The notes: generated by a model not told the origin, from the letters alone. Numbered from the stretch's first letter, positions 17,040 to 26,458 are shown. The stretch: DNA of 64,000 nucleotides from Xanthomonas sp. NCPPB 1128 (GCF_001043115.1 NZ_LFME01000005.1:123710-187709); one strand, 5' to 3'. Numbers and translations: made by a program.

Positions 17040-18248
17040 ATGCGTATCTCGGCCGCTCCCTTCGACCTGCACGCCTCTACCCAGAACGATCCGGCCAAGA
17101 TCGACAAGGTCTCGCGCCAGCTCGAAGGACAGTTCGCCAACATGCTGGTCAAGAGCATGCGCGAGGCCAGCTTCGGCAATTCGCTGTTCCCCGGCGAGAA
17201 CCAGACCTTCCGCGACATGTACGACCAGCAACTGGCCAAGGGCCTGACCGACGGCAAGGGGCTGGGCCTGGCGGCGATGATCTCCAAGCAGCTGGGCGGC
17301 GGGCAGCCGGCCGCGGCCACGCCCACCAATACGTCGCTGGGCGCGGCCAAGGCGGCCAAGGCCTATTCGCTGGTGTCCGGCCAGTCCGGCAACGCTCCGA
17401 TGCCGCTGCAGGGCGAAGCCGCGCTCGGCGCCGGTGCCGCAGCAGGCGCTGGCGTCGGCCCGTGGAGCGGTGCCGAGACGGCCACCGCCCCGCAGCAGCA
17501 GGTGTTGGACATGATCGCCGGCCGCGAGAGCAGCGCCATGCATCAGGCCATCGGCAGCAGCCCGGCCGACGGCAGCGCCGGGATGTCCTGGGCCGGCGCC
17601 GACGACCGCTGGTCGAACGTGCAGGCCGCCGCCGACAGCGGCACCGCCATCGATCCCGGTGCCGCGGCGGCCGCCAACGCCGCGGCGGCCAGCCTCGGCG
17701 AGCGCACTCCCGAAGGCTTCGTCGCCAAGATCTGGAACCATGCGCAGAAGGCCGCGCAGGAACTGGGCGTGGACGCACGCGCCCTGGTCGCGCAGGCCGC
17801 GCTGGAAACCGGCTGGGGCCGACGCGGCATCTCCCGCGGCGACGGCGCCAGTTCCAACAACCTGTTCGGGATCAAGGCCACCGGCTGGAGCGGGGAGCGC
17901 GTGACCACCGGTACCCACGAGTACGTGGACGGGGTCAAGCAATCGCAGACCGCCGATTTCCGTGCCTATTCCTCGCCGGCAGAGAGCTTTGCCGACTACG
18001 TGCGCCTGCTGAAGACCAATCCGCGCTACCAGCAGGCGCTGAAGGCCGGCACCGACATCCGCGGCTTCGCCCAGGGCCTGCAGCGCGCCGGCTACGCCAC
18101 CGACCCGGCCTACGCGGCCAAGATCGCCGCCATCGCCGGCGGCCCGACCATCGGCCGCGCGGTCGCCGCGATCGGCAGCGCTGCCGCCGGCGGCATCGAG
18201 CGCGTGCTGGCCAGCACCGTCGATTCGTCCGGCCTCGTGCGCCGTTGA
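17040..18248 (+). CDS. flgJ: Flagellar rod cap / peptidoglycan hydrolase FlgJ
   Basis: A 402-residue two-domain FlgJ. The N-terminal rod-cap domain (about 1-95) has VSRQLEGQFANMLVKSMREASFGN and MYDQQLAKGLTDGKGLGLAAMISKQ. A long Ala/Gly-rich linker (about 95-225) follows. The C-terminal glucosaminidase domain (about 230-375) has ALVAQAALETGWGRR, with Glu256 as the likely catalytic acid, and NNLFGIKATGWSG. It caps the growing rod and opens the peptidoglycan for it. Longer than the roughly 313 residues of enterobacterial FlgJ because of the linker. Confidence 0.95.
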   Translation: MRISAAPFDLHASTQNDPAKIDKVSRQLEGQFANMLVKSMREASFGNSLFPGENQTFRDMYDQQLAKGLTDGKGLGLAAMISKQLGGGQPAAATPTNTSLGAAKAAKAYSLVSGQSGNAPMPLQGEAALGAGAAAGAGVGPWSGAETATAPQQQVLDMIAGRESSAMHQAIGSSPADGSAGMSWAGADDRWSNVQAAADSGTAIDPGAAAAANAAAASLGERTPEGFVAKIWNHAQKAAQELGVDARALVAQAALETGWGRRGISRGDGASSNNLFGIKATGWSGERVTTGTHEYVDGVKQSQTADFRAYSSPAESFADYVRLLKTNPRYQQALKAGTDIRGFAQGLQRAGYATDPAYAAKIAAIAGGPTIGRAVAAIGSAAAGGIERVLASTVDSSGLVRR

Positions 18249-18259
18249 GGTAGCCGCCC

Positions 18260-20134
18260 ATGTCCATCCTCTCCACCGGTACCGGCGCCCTGCTCGCCTT
18301 CCAGCGGGCGCTGTCCACGGTCAGCCACAACGTCGCCAACATCAATACCGACGGCTACAGCCGGCAGCGGACGACGTTCGCGACCACGGTCCCCAGCCAG
18401 TACGGCAGCGAGTTCATCGGCAACGGCACCCAGATCACCGACGTCTCCCGCGTCGCCGACCAGTTGGCGATCTCGCGCCTGTTCGACAGCACCGGCGAAG
18501 TCGCGCGTCTGAAGCAGCTGTCCAGCCTGTCCAGCCGTGTCGACGGCCTGTTCTCGGACAAGGCCACCAGCATCGCCGGGCAGTGGTCGAACTTCTTCGA
18601 CGCCACCAGCGGCCTGTCCTCCAACGCCTCGGCCAGCGCCAACCGGCAGAACCTGCTGGACGCCGGCAATTCGCTGGTCACCCGCTTCAAGCAGCTCAAC
18701 GGCCAGCTCGATTCGCTTGGCAGCGAGGTCAACAACGGCCTGCTGGCCGGCACCGCCGAAGCCAACCGCCTGGCCACCGAGATCGCCAAGCTCAACGGCC
18801 AGATCGGCTCCAACGCCAATGCCGCCGCGCCGGACCTGCTCGACCGCCGCGACCAGATGATCGGGCAGCTCATCGGTTACACCGGCGGCAGCGTCATCCA
18901 GCAGGATGGCGGGATGATGAACGTCTACACGTCCGGCGGCCAAGCGATGGTGGTCGGCACCAACGCCTCGACGCTGGTCGCCAGCCCCGATCCCTATCAG
19001 CCGGAGCGGCTGCAGATCGCGGTGAAGACCCAGGGCGGCTCGACCCCGCTGAGCGAAAAGGCGCTGGGCGGTCAAATCGGCGGCTTCCTGGAGTTCCGCA
19101 GCACCGTCCTGGACCCGACCAAGGCCGAACTCGGCCGCATCGCCACCGGCGTGGCCAGCAGCTACAACCAGCAGCACCATGCCGGCATGGACCTGTACGG
19201 GCAGATGGGCGGCGACTTCTTCAATCTGCCGCCGCCGACCGTGGACGGCAGCAGCGCCAACACCGGCACCGCGGCGTTCACCGCCAACGTCAGCGACCTG
19301 AGCAAGCTCGACGGGCAGAACCTGCTGCTGACCTACAACGGCACCGCCTGGAGCGCGAGCCGCGCCGACACCGGCGCCAGCGTCCCCATGACCGGTTCCG
19401 GCTCCAGCGCCGACCCGTTCGTGGTCAACGGCGTGACCCTGCAGGTGTCCGGTACCGCCGCCAGCGGCGACAAGTTCCTGCTGCAGCCCACGGCCAACGC
19501 CATCAGCAAGCTGTCCGTGGCCATCACCGACCCTTCGCGTATCGCCGCGGCGACGCCGATCCAGGCCAGCGCCACGCTGAGCAACCTGGGCACCGGCAAG
19601 GTCAGCAATGTCACCGCGACCAACGCCAGCAACGCCAACCTGCTGACGCCGGCGAACATCGCCTTCATCGATTCCTCCCATTACTCGATCAACGGCGGCG
19701 CGCCGCAGACCTACACCGCCGGCCAGACCATCAGCGCCAATGGCTGGAGCCTGACCATGGACGGCGTGCCGTCGGCCGGCGACAGCTTCGCGGTGGGCCC
19801 GACCGGGGTCGGCTCGAGCAACAACGGTAACGCCCTGCTGCTGTCCAACCTGGACGACAGCAAGGCGTTCAACGGCGGCACCATCACCCTCAACGGCGCG
19901 GTGGCCGGCCTGACCACCACCGTCGGCTCGGCGGCGCGCCAGGCCAAGTACGCCGCCGACGCCCAGGACGTGATCCAGAGCAGCGCCCAGGACGCGCGCG
20001 ATTCGCTGTCCGGCGTCAACCTCGACGAGGAGGCGGCGGACATGCTGCGGCTGCAGCAAGCCTACCAGGCGGCCTCGCGCCTGATCTCCACCGCCGACAC
20101 CCTGTTCCAGTCCATCCTGAGCGCGGTCCGATGA
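18260..20134 (+). CDS. flgK: Hook-filament junction protein FlgK (HAP1)
   Basis: A 624-residue hook-associated protein. The N-terminus (MSILSTGTGALLAFQRALSTVSHNVANINTDGYSRQRTTF) carries the rod/hook motif in the FlgK form NTDGYSRQR. The C-terminus (DVIQSSAQDARDSLSGVNLDEEAADMLRLQQAYQAASRLISTADTLFQSIL) is typical, with GVNLDEEAA diagnostic. The centre is a large variable Ser/Thr/Gly-rich region. Overlaps flgL by four bases. FlgN (8022) is its expected export chaperone. Confidence 0.97.
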   Translation: MSILSTGTGALLAFQRALSTVSHNVANINTDGYSRQRTTFATTVPSQYGSEFIGNGTQITDVSRVADQLAISRLFDSTGEVARLKQLSSLSSRVDGLFSDKATSIAGQWSNFFDATSGLSSNASASANRQNLLDAGNSLVTRFKQLNGQLDSLGSEVNNGLLAGTAEANRLATEIAKLNGQIGSNANAAAPDLLDRRDQMIGQLIGYTGGSVIQQDGGMMNVYTSGGQAMVVGTNASTLVASPDPYQPERLQIAVKTQGGSTPLSEKALGGQIGGFLEFRSTVLDPTKAELGRIATGVASSYNQQHHAGMDLYGQMGGDFFNLPPPTVDGSSANTGTAAFTANVSDLSKLDGQNLLLTYNGTAWSASRADTGASVPMTGSGSSADPFVVNGVTLQVSGTAASGDKFLLQPTANAISKLSVAITDPSRIAAATPIQASATLSNLGTGKVSNVTATNASNANLLTPANIAFIDSSHYSINGGAPQTYTAGQTISANGWSLTMDGVPSAGDSFAVGPTGVGSSNNGNALLLSNLDDSKAFNGGTITLNGAVAGLTTTVGSAARQAKYAADAQDVIQSSAQDARDSLSGVNLDEEAADMLRLQQAYQAASRLISTADTLFQSILSAVR

Positions 20135-21336
20135 GCAATCGCATCTCCAGCGGCATGATCTTCAATCAGTCGCTCAACACCATGCTCGGCAAGCAGGCGA
20201 CGATCTCGCACCTGCAGCAGCAGCTGTCCACCGGCCAGCGCATCGTCAGCGCGGCCGACGACCCGGTTGCCGCGGGCACCGCGGTCAGCCTGGATCGCAC
20301 GGTGGCCGCGCTGGCGCGCTTCGGCGACAACGCCACCAACGTGCAGAACCGGCTCAACTTGCAGGAGAACTCGCTGTCGCAGGCCGGCGACCTGATGGCC
20401 CGGGTCAAGGATCTGACGGTGGAAGCCAATAGTTCGGCGCTGACCACCCCCGACCGCAAGGCCATCGCGGCGGAGCTGAAGACCCTGCACGACAGCCTGC
20501 TGAGCCTGTCCAACAGCACCGACGGCTCCGGCCGCTACCTGTTCGGCGGCACCGCCGACGACGCCGCGCCCTTCGCCGTGGTCGCCGGCAACGTGGTCTA
20601 CAGCGGCAACCAGACTCAGCGCAGCGTGGAAGTAGCCCCGGACACCAAGGTCTCCGACACCCTGCCCGGCAGCGAGATCTTCATGCGCGTGCCCACCGGC
20701 GACGGCACCGTCGACGCGCACGCGGCCGCCGGCAACACCGGCACCGGCCTGCTGCTGGATTTCAGCCGCGACGGCTCCGGCAGCGCCTGGAACGGCGGCA
20801 GCTACAGCGTCGTGTTCACCGCCGCCACCACCTACGAGGTGCGCGACAGCGGTGGCACCGTGGTCAACACCGGCACCTATGCCGCCGGCGAGAGCATCGG
20901 CCTGCCCGGCCTGAAGATGCGCGTGGACGGCGCACCGGCCGCCGGCGACAGCTTCCAGATCGGGCCGTCGACCACCAAGGACGTGTTCTCCACCATCAGC
21001 AACCTGGTGAACCTGCTCAACACCGATCCGATCACCCCCGCTGCCAAGTCGGCGCTGCAGAACGGCCTGCAATCGTCGATGCGCGACATCACCCAGGCCT
21101 CGTCGAAGATGATCGACGCGCGCGCCGCCGGTGGCGCCCAGCTCGCGGCGATCGACAACGCTACCGACCTGCGCGCCGCCAACGACGTGACCCTGAAGAC
21201 CACCCTGTCCTCGCTGCGCGACCTCGACTACGCGCAGGCCATTTCCCAGTACCAGCTGGAACAGTCGGCGCTGAAAGCGGCACAGACCATCTTTACCCAG
21301 ATGCAGAAGATGTCGCTGTTCGACCGGCTCGGGTAA
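20131..21336 (+). CDS. flgL: Hook-filament junction protein FlgL (HAP3)
   Basis: A 401-residue junction protein. The N-terminus (MSNRISSGMIFNQSLNTMLGKQATISHLQQQLSTGQRIVSAADDPVAAG) and C-terminus (TLSSLRDLDYAQAISQYQLEQSALKAAQTIFTQMQKMSLFDRL) match the flagellin-like D0/D1 helices of FlgL. Forms the ring between FlgK and the filament. It is the last gene of the flgG operon: an intrinsic terminator lies 24 bases after the stop codon. Confidence 0.97.
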   Translation: MSNRISSGMIFNQSLNTMLGKQATISHLQQQLSTGQRIVSAADDPVAAGTAVSLDRTVAALARFGDNATNVQNRLNLQENSLSQAGDLMARVKDLTVEANSSALTTPDRKAIAAELKTLHDSLLSLSNSTDGSGRYLFGGTADDAAPFAVVAGNVVYSGNQTQRSVEVAPDTKVSDTLPGSEIFMRVPTGDGTVDAHAAAGNTGTGLLLDFSRDGSGSAWNGGSYSVVFTAATTYEVRDSGGTVVNTGTYAAGESIGLPGLKMRVDGAPAAGDSFQIGPSTTKDVFSTISNLVNLLNTDPITPAAKSALQNGLQSSMRDITQASSKMIDARAAGGAQLAAIDNATDLRAANDVTLKTTLSSLRDLDYAQAISQYQLEQSALKAAQTIFTQMQKMSLFDRLG

Positions 21337-21359
21337 TCAAGCGATAAACCGGATATACC

Positions 21360-21396
21360 AAAAGGCCCGGAGCGCGGCGACGCCTCCGGGCCTTTT
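21360..21396 (+). terminator. Intrinsic terminator after flgL
   Basis: AAAAGGCCCGGAG and CTCCGGGCCTTTT form a perfect 13-base stem around an 11-base loop, with a T run in the second arm. It ends the flgG-flgL operon. The A/T symmetry would allow termination from both sides. Confidence 0.88.
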
Positions 21397-21454
21397 GCGT
21401 TATACAAAAAGATCGCCATCGCCGCTGGATGAGTAGACAACTCGCACGAAGCAC

Positions 21455-21481
21455 TAAAGTTTGCAGGACCGCGGCCGAGAA
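21455..21481 (+). promoter_or_regulatory. Distal sigma-28 promoter of fliC1
   Basis: TAAAGTTT, 11 bases, GCCGAGAA: perfect -35 and seven of eight at -10 for FliA. The leader from here would be about 180 bases. Confidence 0.88.
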
Positions 21482-21548
21482 AGGCTCTCCGCCGTGTTCC
21501 AGGCCGCTTGCGAACCGCCGGAACGGCAAATTATCTGCAGTAAATCGC

Positions 21549-21575
21549 TAAAGGTTGCGCGCCTGTCGCCGTTAC
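21549..21575 (+). promoter_or_regulatory. Proximal sigma-28 promoter of fliC1
   Basis: TAAAGGTT, 11 bases, GCCGTTAC. The same -10 variant is used at flgM. It lies 94 bases downstream of the distal site and is repeated in the same register before fliC2, which supports a real function. Confidence 0.75.
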
Positions 21576-21670
21576 TTATATCACCAGCCGCACTGGCCAA
21601 TTGATGGCCCCCTGCGGAGACTCCAGGCACCAACCGGTTGCCGGACAAATCGCTTAGAGGAGATATCAAA

Positions 21671-22858
21671 ATGGCACAGGTCATCAATACCAACGTAATG
21701 TCGCTGAACGCTCAGCGCAACCTCAACACCACCAGCACCAGCCTGGCGACGACGATCCAGCGCCTGTCCTCGGGCCTGCGCATCAACAGCGCCAAGGACG
21801 ACGCCGCCGGCCTGGCGATCTCCGAGCGCTTCACCACCCAGATCCGCGGCCTGGACGTGGCCTCTCGCAATGCCAACGATGGCATCTCGCTGGCGCAGAC
21901 CGCCGAAGGCGCGATGGTCGAAATCGGCAACAACCTGCAGCGTATCCGCGAACTGGCGGTGCAGTCGGCCAACGCCACCAACTCCAGCACCGACCGCGGC
22001 GCGCTGAACTCGGAAGTCAAGCAGCTGGCCTCGGAAATTGACCGCGTCTCCAGCCAGACCAACTTCAACGGCACCAAGCTGCTGGACGGCTCGTTCTCCG
22101 GTGCGCTGTTCCAGGTCGGCGCCGACGCCGGCCAGACCATCGGCATCAACACCATCGTCAACGCCAGCGCCGCCGCGCTGGGCAAGTCCGGCTTCGCCGC
22201 CACCCAGACCGGCTCGGCCGCCCTGGCCTCCGGTACCGCGACCGCCAGCGGCAGCTTCTCCGGCATGGTCGTCAACGGCGTCAGCATCGCCTCGGTTGCC
22301 GTGGCCAACGGCGACGCCGGTGCGGATGTCGCCAAGAAGATCGCCTCGGCGATCAACGACAAGCTGGCGCAGACCGGCGTGTACGCCTCGATCGACCCGA
22401 CCACCAGCGCGCTGAAGCTGGAATCGGTCAAGGGCGGCCAGGACTTCTCGTTCACCGCGGGCTCGGCCACCGGCGCCACCGGCATCACCTTCAGCAACGC
22501 CGGCATCGCCGCCAGCGCCACTGCCACGGCCGGTACCACCAACTACCTGGCGGACGTGGACATCTCCACCTTCCAGGGCGCGCAGAAGGCGATGAGCATC
22601 ATCGACAACGCGTTGACGGCGGTGAACTCCTCGCGCGCCGACATGGGTGCGATCCAGAACCGCTTCACCTCCACCATCGCCAACCTGAGCTCCACCTCGG
22701 AGAACCTGTCGGCCTCGCGCAGCCGCATCCGCGACACCGACTACGCCAAGGAAACCGCCGAGCTGACCCGCACGCAGATCCTGCAGCAGGCCGGCACCGC
22801 GATGCTGGCCCAGGCCAAGCAGGCGCCGCAGAGCGTGCTGAGCCTGCTCCAGGGCTAA
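21671..22858 (+). CDS. fliC: Flagellin FliC, first of three tandem copies
   Basis: A 395-residue filament subunit. ATG 21671 (MAQVINTN) is chosen over an upstream in-frame ATG because AGAGGAG precedes it and the flagellin N-terminus is invariant. Conserved N-terminal D0/D1 (about 1-175) and C-terminal D1/D0 (about 310-395, ending in VLSLLQG) flank a central domain rich in Ala, Ser, Thr and Gly. The flg22 region carries Asp43. I count three differences from copy 2: Thr23, and Ser and Thr where copy 2 has Thr and Ser. Driven by two sigma-28 sites and ended by a strong terminator, so it is a self-contained unit. Confidence 0.98.
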   Translation: MAQVINTNVMSLNAQRNLNTTSTSLATTIQRLSSGLRINSAKDDAAGLAISERFTTQIRGLDVASRNANDGISLAQTAEGAMVEIGNNLQRIRELAVQSANATNSSTDRGALNSEVKQLASEIDRVSSQTNFNGTKLLDGSFSGALFQVGADAGQTIGINTIVNASAAALGKSGFAATQTGSAALASGTATASGSFSGMVVNGVSIASVAVANGDAGADVAKKIASAINDKLAQTGVYASIDPTTSALKLESVKGGQDFSFTAGSATGATGITFSNAGIAASATATAGTTNYLADVDISTFQGAQKAMSIIDNALTAVNSSRADMGAIQNRFTSTIANLSSTSENLSASRSRIRDTDYAKETAELTRTQILQQAGTAMLAQAKQAPQSVLSLLQG

Positions 22859-22882
22859 GCGTCGCCCGCCGCAACGACCACC

Positions 22883-22912
22883 AAGGCCCCTCCGCAAGGA
22901 GGGGCCTTTTTT
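22883..22912 (+). terminator. Intrinsic terminator after fliC1
   Basis: AAGGCCCCTCC, loop GCAA, GGAGGGGCCTT then TTTT. A classic GC-rich stem with a tetraloop and a T tract, identical in stem and loop to the one after fliC3. Confidence 0.93.
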
Positions 22913-23575
22913 GTTCCCTCTTTCCGCCACGGGCCGTCGCATCCCGGATGAACAGCCATCGCCGCGCGCTGCAGTCCTCGACGCCGAAAGCGAAACCTGC
23001 CCTGCCTGGTCGGGCGATGGCGAGCTGACGGCGTGGCCATGCGATCCGCGGTGATCCCGTGCATGCGATCCGTTATGCGGGATCGACGGAAGACGGCCAC
23101 GGCCACCGACTGCCGGGGCTGTTGCGCGACAGGATGGCGTGCAGCAGTTGGCGGTGACCGCCGCCGCGCTCCAGGACCGCCTGCAATGCTTGGTCGTCGA
23201 TGCGAAGCACACGCGAGTGCTGTGGTGGGCAGGCCGAGACCGTACGTGGTCGAGATCATGTCCTTCTTCGAACGGCGGACGCCCAGCTTTGCACGCAGAG
23301 GCATGACGATGAGCACGAACACAATGCACGACCTGAAAGCCCCCCGGCATGGCCCACATCGCCGGACGAGCGACACCCTTCCAGTTCATCGCCAAGGACA
23401 GTCGGAAAGCGATCAGACAGATAGAAGCAGAGATGGCCAAGCCGTTGCGCCACGACACGCTGCATGCCGGCAGGTCAAGCGTTCGCGTCGGCGACGCGAC
23501 ACACGATCGAGAGCATCGAGCACATCGCCCTCGACGAGATCCGGGCCGCTTTTTCCCGGACTTGGGCGAGAAGCC

Positions 23576-23602
23576 TAAAGTTTGCCAACGCGCGGCCGAA
23601 AC
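23576..23602 (+). promoter_or_regulatory. Distal sigma-28 promoter of fliC2
   Basis: TAAAGTTT, 11 bases, GCCGAAAC. A duplicate of the distal fliC1 site with a slightly weaker -10. Confidence 0.8.
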
Positions 23603-23669
23603 AAGCCTTTCGCCACGATTCTGGTGTCGCGCAAATCGCCGGAACGCCAAATTTTCGGCAGTAAATCAC

Positions 23670-23696
23670 TAAAGGTTGTGCGCCGGCCGCCGTTAC
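23670..23696 (+). promoter_or_regulatory. Proximal sigma-28 promoter of fliC2
   Basis: TAAAGGTT, 11 bases, GCCGTTAC, identical in both elements to the proximal fliC1 site and at the same distance (94 bases) from the distal one. Confidence 0.75.
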
Positions 23697-23790
23697 TTGT
23701 ATCAGCAGCGGCACTGGCCAATTGATGGCCCCCTGCGGAGGCTCCAGGCACCAACGGGTTGCCGGACAAATCGCTTAGAGGAGATATCAA

Positions 23791-24978
23791 ATGGCACAGG
23801 TCATCAATACCAACGTAATGTCGCTGAACGCTCAGCGGAACCTCAACACCACCAGCGCCAGCCTGGCGACGACGATCCAGCGCCTGTCCTCGGGCCTGCG
23901 CATCAACAGCGCCAAGGACGACGCCGCCGGCCTGGCGATCTCCGAGCGCTTCACCACCCAGATCCGTGGTCTGGACGTGGCCTCGCGCAACGCCAACGAC
24001 GGCATCTCGCTGGCGCAGACCGCCGAAGGCGCGATGGTCGAAATCGGCAACAACCTGCAGCGTATCCGCGAACTGGCGGTGCAGTCGGCCAATGCCACCA
24101 ACTCCACCACCGACCGCGGCGCGCTGAACTCGGAAGTCAAGCAGCTGGCCTCGGAAATCGACCGCGTCTCCAGCCAGACCAACTTCAACGGCACCAAGCT
24201 GCTGGACGGTTCGTTCTCCGGTGCGCTGTTCCAGGTCGGCGCCGACGCCGGCCAGACCATCGGCATCAACAGCATCGTCAACGCCAGCGCCGCCGCGCTG
24301 GGCAAGTCCGGCTTCGCCGCCACCCAGACCGGCTCGGCCGCCCTGGCCTCCGGTACCGCGACCGCCAGCGGCAGCTTCTCCGGCATGGTCGTCAACGGCG
24401 TCAGCATCGCCTCGGTTGCCGTGGCCAATGGCGACGCCGGCGCGGATGTCGCCAAGAAGATCGCCTCGGCGATCAACGACAAGCTGGCGCAGACCGGTGT
24501 GTACGCCTCGATCGACCCGACCACCAGCGCGCTGAAGCTGGAATCGGTCAAGGGCGGCCAGGACTTCTCGTTCACCGCAGGCTCGGCCACCGGCGCCACC
24601 GGCATCACCTTCAGCAATGCCGGCATCGCCGCCAGCGCCACCGCCACGGCCGGTACCACCAACTACCTGGCGGACGTGGACATCTCCACCTTCCAGGGTG
24701 CGCAGAAGGCGATGAGCATCATCGACAACGCGCTGACGGCGGTGAACTCCTCGCGTGCCGACATGGGTGCGATCCAGAACCGCTTCACCTCCACCATCGC
24801 CAACCTGAGCTCCACCTCGGAGAACCTGTCGGCCTCGCGCAGCCGCATCCGCGACACCGACTACGCCAAGGAAACCGCCGAGCTGACCCGCACGCAGATC
24901 CTGCAGCAGGCCGGCACCGCGATGCTGGCCCAGGCCAAGCAGGCGCCGCAGAGCGTGCTGAGCCTGCTCCAGGGCTAA
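23791..24978 (+). CDS. fliC: Flagellin FliC, second tandem copy
   Basis: A 395-residue flagellin. By eye it differs from copy 1 at three residues and from copy 3 at eight. It has the same AGAGGAGATATCAAA leader end as copy 1. No T-tailed terminator follows; a hairpin without a T tract lies between it and copy 3, so copies 2 and 3 are probably one transcript driven by the two sigma-28 sites before copy 2. The domain structure is as in copy 1. The near-identity with copy 1 extends into the promoter, pointing to a recent duplication or gene conversion. Confidence 0.98.
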   Translation: MAQVINTNVMSLNAQRNLNTTSASLATTIQRLSSGLRINSAKDDAAGLAISERFTTQIRGLDVASRNANDGISLAQTAEGAMVEIGNNLQRIRELAVQSANATNSTTDRGALNSEVKQLASEIDRVSSQTNFNGTKLLDGSFSGALFQVGADAGQTIGINSIVNASAAALGKSGFAATQTGSAALASGTATASGSFSGMVVNGVSIASVAVANGDAGADVAKKIASAINDKLAQTGVYASIDPTTSALKLESVKGGQDFSFTAGSATGATGITFSNAGIAASATATAGTTNYLADVDISTFQGAQKAMSIIDNALTAVNSSRADMGAIQNRFTSTIANLSSTSENLSASRSRIRDTDYAKETAELTRTQILQQAGTAMLAQAKQAPQSVLSLLQG

Positions 24979-25004
24979 GCGCAGCAAACCGCGATGCACC
25001 GCCT

Positions 25005-25030
25005 AGGGCTTCTACGCCATTAGAAGCCCT
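25005..25030 (+). repeat. Perfect hairpin between fliC2 and fliC3
   Basis: AGGGCTTCTA, six-base loop, TAGAAGCCCT: ten paired bases with no T tract behind it. It is more likely a partial terminator, processing site or mRNA-stabilising hairpin that sets the fliC2:fliC3 ratio than a full terminator. Confidence 0.7.
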
Positions 25031-25073
25031 CGCGGCGGAAGCCATATCACACGTTAAAAATTAAGGTATCCAA

Positions 25074-26261
25074 ATGGCACAGGTCATCAACACCAACGTA
25101 ATGTCGCTGAACGCTCAGCGGAACCTCAACACCACCAGCGCCAGCCTGGCGACGACGATCCAGCGCCTGTCCTCGGGCCTGCGCATCAACAGCGCCAAGG
25201 ACGACGCCGCCGGCCTGGCGATCTCCGAGCGCTTCACCACCCAGATCCGTGGTCTGGACGTGGCCTCGCGCAACGCCAACGACGGCATCTCGCTGGCGCA
25301 GACCGCCGAAGGCGCGATGGTCGAAATCGGCAACAACCTGCAGCGTATCCGCGAACTGGCGGTGCAGTCGTCCAATGCGACCAACTCCACCACCGACCGC
25401 GGCGCGCTGAACTCGGAAGTCAAGCAGCTGGCTTCGGAAATCGACCGCGTCTCCAAGCAGACCAACTTCAACGGCACCAAGCTGCTGGACGGTTCGTTCT
25501 CCGGCGCGCTGTTCCAGGTCGGCGCCGACGCCGGCCAGACCATCGGCATCAACAGCATCGTCAACGCCAGCGCGAGCGCACTGGGCAAGGCCGGCTTCGC
25601 CGCCACCCAGACCGGCTCGGCCGCCCTGGCCTCCGGTACCGCCACCGCCAGCGGCAGCTTCTCCGGCATGGTCGTCAATGGCGTCAGCATCGCCTCGGTC
25701 GCCGTGGCCAATGGCGATGCCGGCGCGGATGTCGCCAAGAAGATCGCCTCGGCGATCAACGACAAGCTGGCGCAGACCGGCGTGTACGCCTCGATCGACC
25801 CGACCAGCAGCGCGCTGAAGCTGGAATCGGTCAAGGGCGGCCAGGACTTCTCGTTCACCGCGGGCTCGGCCACCGGCGCCACCGGCATCACCTTCAGCAA
25901 CGCCGGCATCGCCGCCAGCGCCACCGCTACCGCCGGCACCACCAACTACCTGCAGGACGTGGACATCTCCACCTTCCAGGGCGCGCAGAAGGCACTGAGC
26001 ATCATCGACAACGCGCTGACCTCGGTGAACTCCTCGCGTGCCGACATGGGTGCGATCCAGAACCGCTTCACCTCCACCATCGCCAACCTGAGCTCCACCT
26101 CGGAGAACCTGTCGGCCTCGCGCAGCCGTATCCGCGACACCGACTACGCCAAGGAAACCGCCGAGCTGACCCGCACGCAGATCCTGCAGCAGGCCGGCAC
26201 CGCGATGCTGGCCCAGGCCAAGCAGGCGCCGCAGAGCGTGCTGAGCCTGCTCCAGGGCTAA
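25074..26261 (+). CDS. fliC: Flagellin FliC, third tandem copy
   Basis: A 395-residue flagellin, the most diverged of the three. Compared with copy 2, I count eight changes: VQSS for VQSA, SKQ for [11 protein letters not shown] for AAALGKSG (two), TSS for TTS, LQD for LAD, KALS for KAMS, LTSV for LTAV. Preceded by AAGG but by no recognisable sigma-28 or sigma-54 site in the 95-base gap, so it probably depends on read-through from copy 2. It carries the same strong terminator as copy 1. The flg22 region is unchanged, including Asp43. Confidence 0.98.
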   Translation: MAQVINTNVMSLNAQRNLNTTSASLATTIQRLSSGLRINSAKDDAAGLAISERFTTQIRGLDVASRNANDGISLAQTAEGAMVEIGNNLQRIRELAVQSSNATNSTTDRGALNSEVKQLASEIDRVSKQTNFNGTKLLDGSFSGALFQVGADAGQTIGINSIVNASASALGKAGFAATQTGSAALASGTATASGSFSGMVVNGVSIASVAVANGDAGADVAKKIASAINDKLAQTGVYASIDPTSSALKLESVKGGQDFSFTAGSATGATGITFSNAGIAASATATAGTTNYLQDVDISTFQGAQKALSIIDNALTSVNSSRADMGAIQNRFTSTIANLSSTSENLSASRSRIRDTDYAKETAELTRTQILQQAGTAMLAQAKQAPQSVLSLLQG

Positions 26262-26285
26262 GCGTCCCCGCCGCACCGCACCACC

Positions 26286-26317
26286 AAGGCCCCTCCGCAA
26301 GGAGGGGCCTTTTTTTT
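26286..26317 (+). terminator. Intrinsic terminator after fliC3
   Basis: AAGGCCCCTCC, GCAA, GGAGGGGCCTT followed by a longer T run than after fliC1. Ends the fliC2-fliC3 transcript. Confidence 0.93.
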
Positions 26318-26328
26318 GACGCCTCGCC

Positions 26329-26344
26329 GCGGCACAGGATTTGC
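26329..26344 (+). promoter_or_regulatory. Sigma-54 promoter for fliD
   Basis: GCGGCACAGGATTTGC: GG and GC ten bases apart, CGGCAC at -24 and TTTGCA at -12. Just after the fliC3 terminator and 115 bases before fliD. Confidence 0.72.
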
Positions 26345-26458
26345 ATTGCCAGGGGAGCCGTCGCGACGCGCGGACGACGCTCAAGAAGCGTCCCCGCGCG
26401 CCGATACTCCCCTCAGCCGCTGGCGCATCGCGCGCCGGCCACCTCAAGGACCGCCACC

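Larger units (their letters stand above)
21337..21670 (+). other. flgL-fliC1 intergenic region (334 bases)
   Basis: Holds the flgL terminator (21360-21396), two tandem sigma-28 sites (21455-21481, 21549-21575) and the fliC1 leader. No gene is seen. From about 21455 to the fliC1 start it is clearly homologous to 23576-23790 before fliC2, including a conserved TGGCCAATTGATGGCC inverted repeat in the leader. Confidence 0.8.
22859..23790 (+). other. fliC1-fliC2 spacer without intact gene (932 bases)
   Basis: Begins with the fliC1 terminator and ends with the duplicated sigma-28 promoter block and leader of fliC2 (from about 23576). The roughly 650 bases between (22915-23570) contain no intact gene. 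Between about 23349 and 23580 two plus-strand frames, joined by a frameshift near 23465, would give a plausible coherent stretch (RKAIRQIEAEMAKPLRHDTL then ATRHTIESIEHIALDEIRAA). This may be a decayed gene, but I cannot identify it and the reading is weak. Confidence 0.5.

Noticed and set aside
21581..23650. Minus-strand frame of about 690 codons opposite fliC1
   Set aside because: A shadow of the flagellin gene; the same shadow appears opposite copies 2 and 3. No family motif.
21671..26261. Repeat array reminiscent of CRISPR or satellite DNA
   Set aside because: The repeats are whole 1.2-kb flagellin genes, not short spaced repeats; no cas genes are present.
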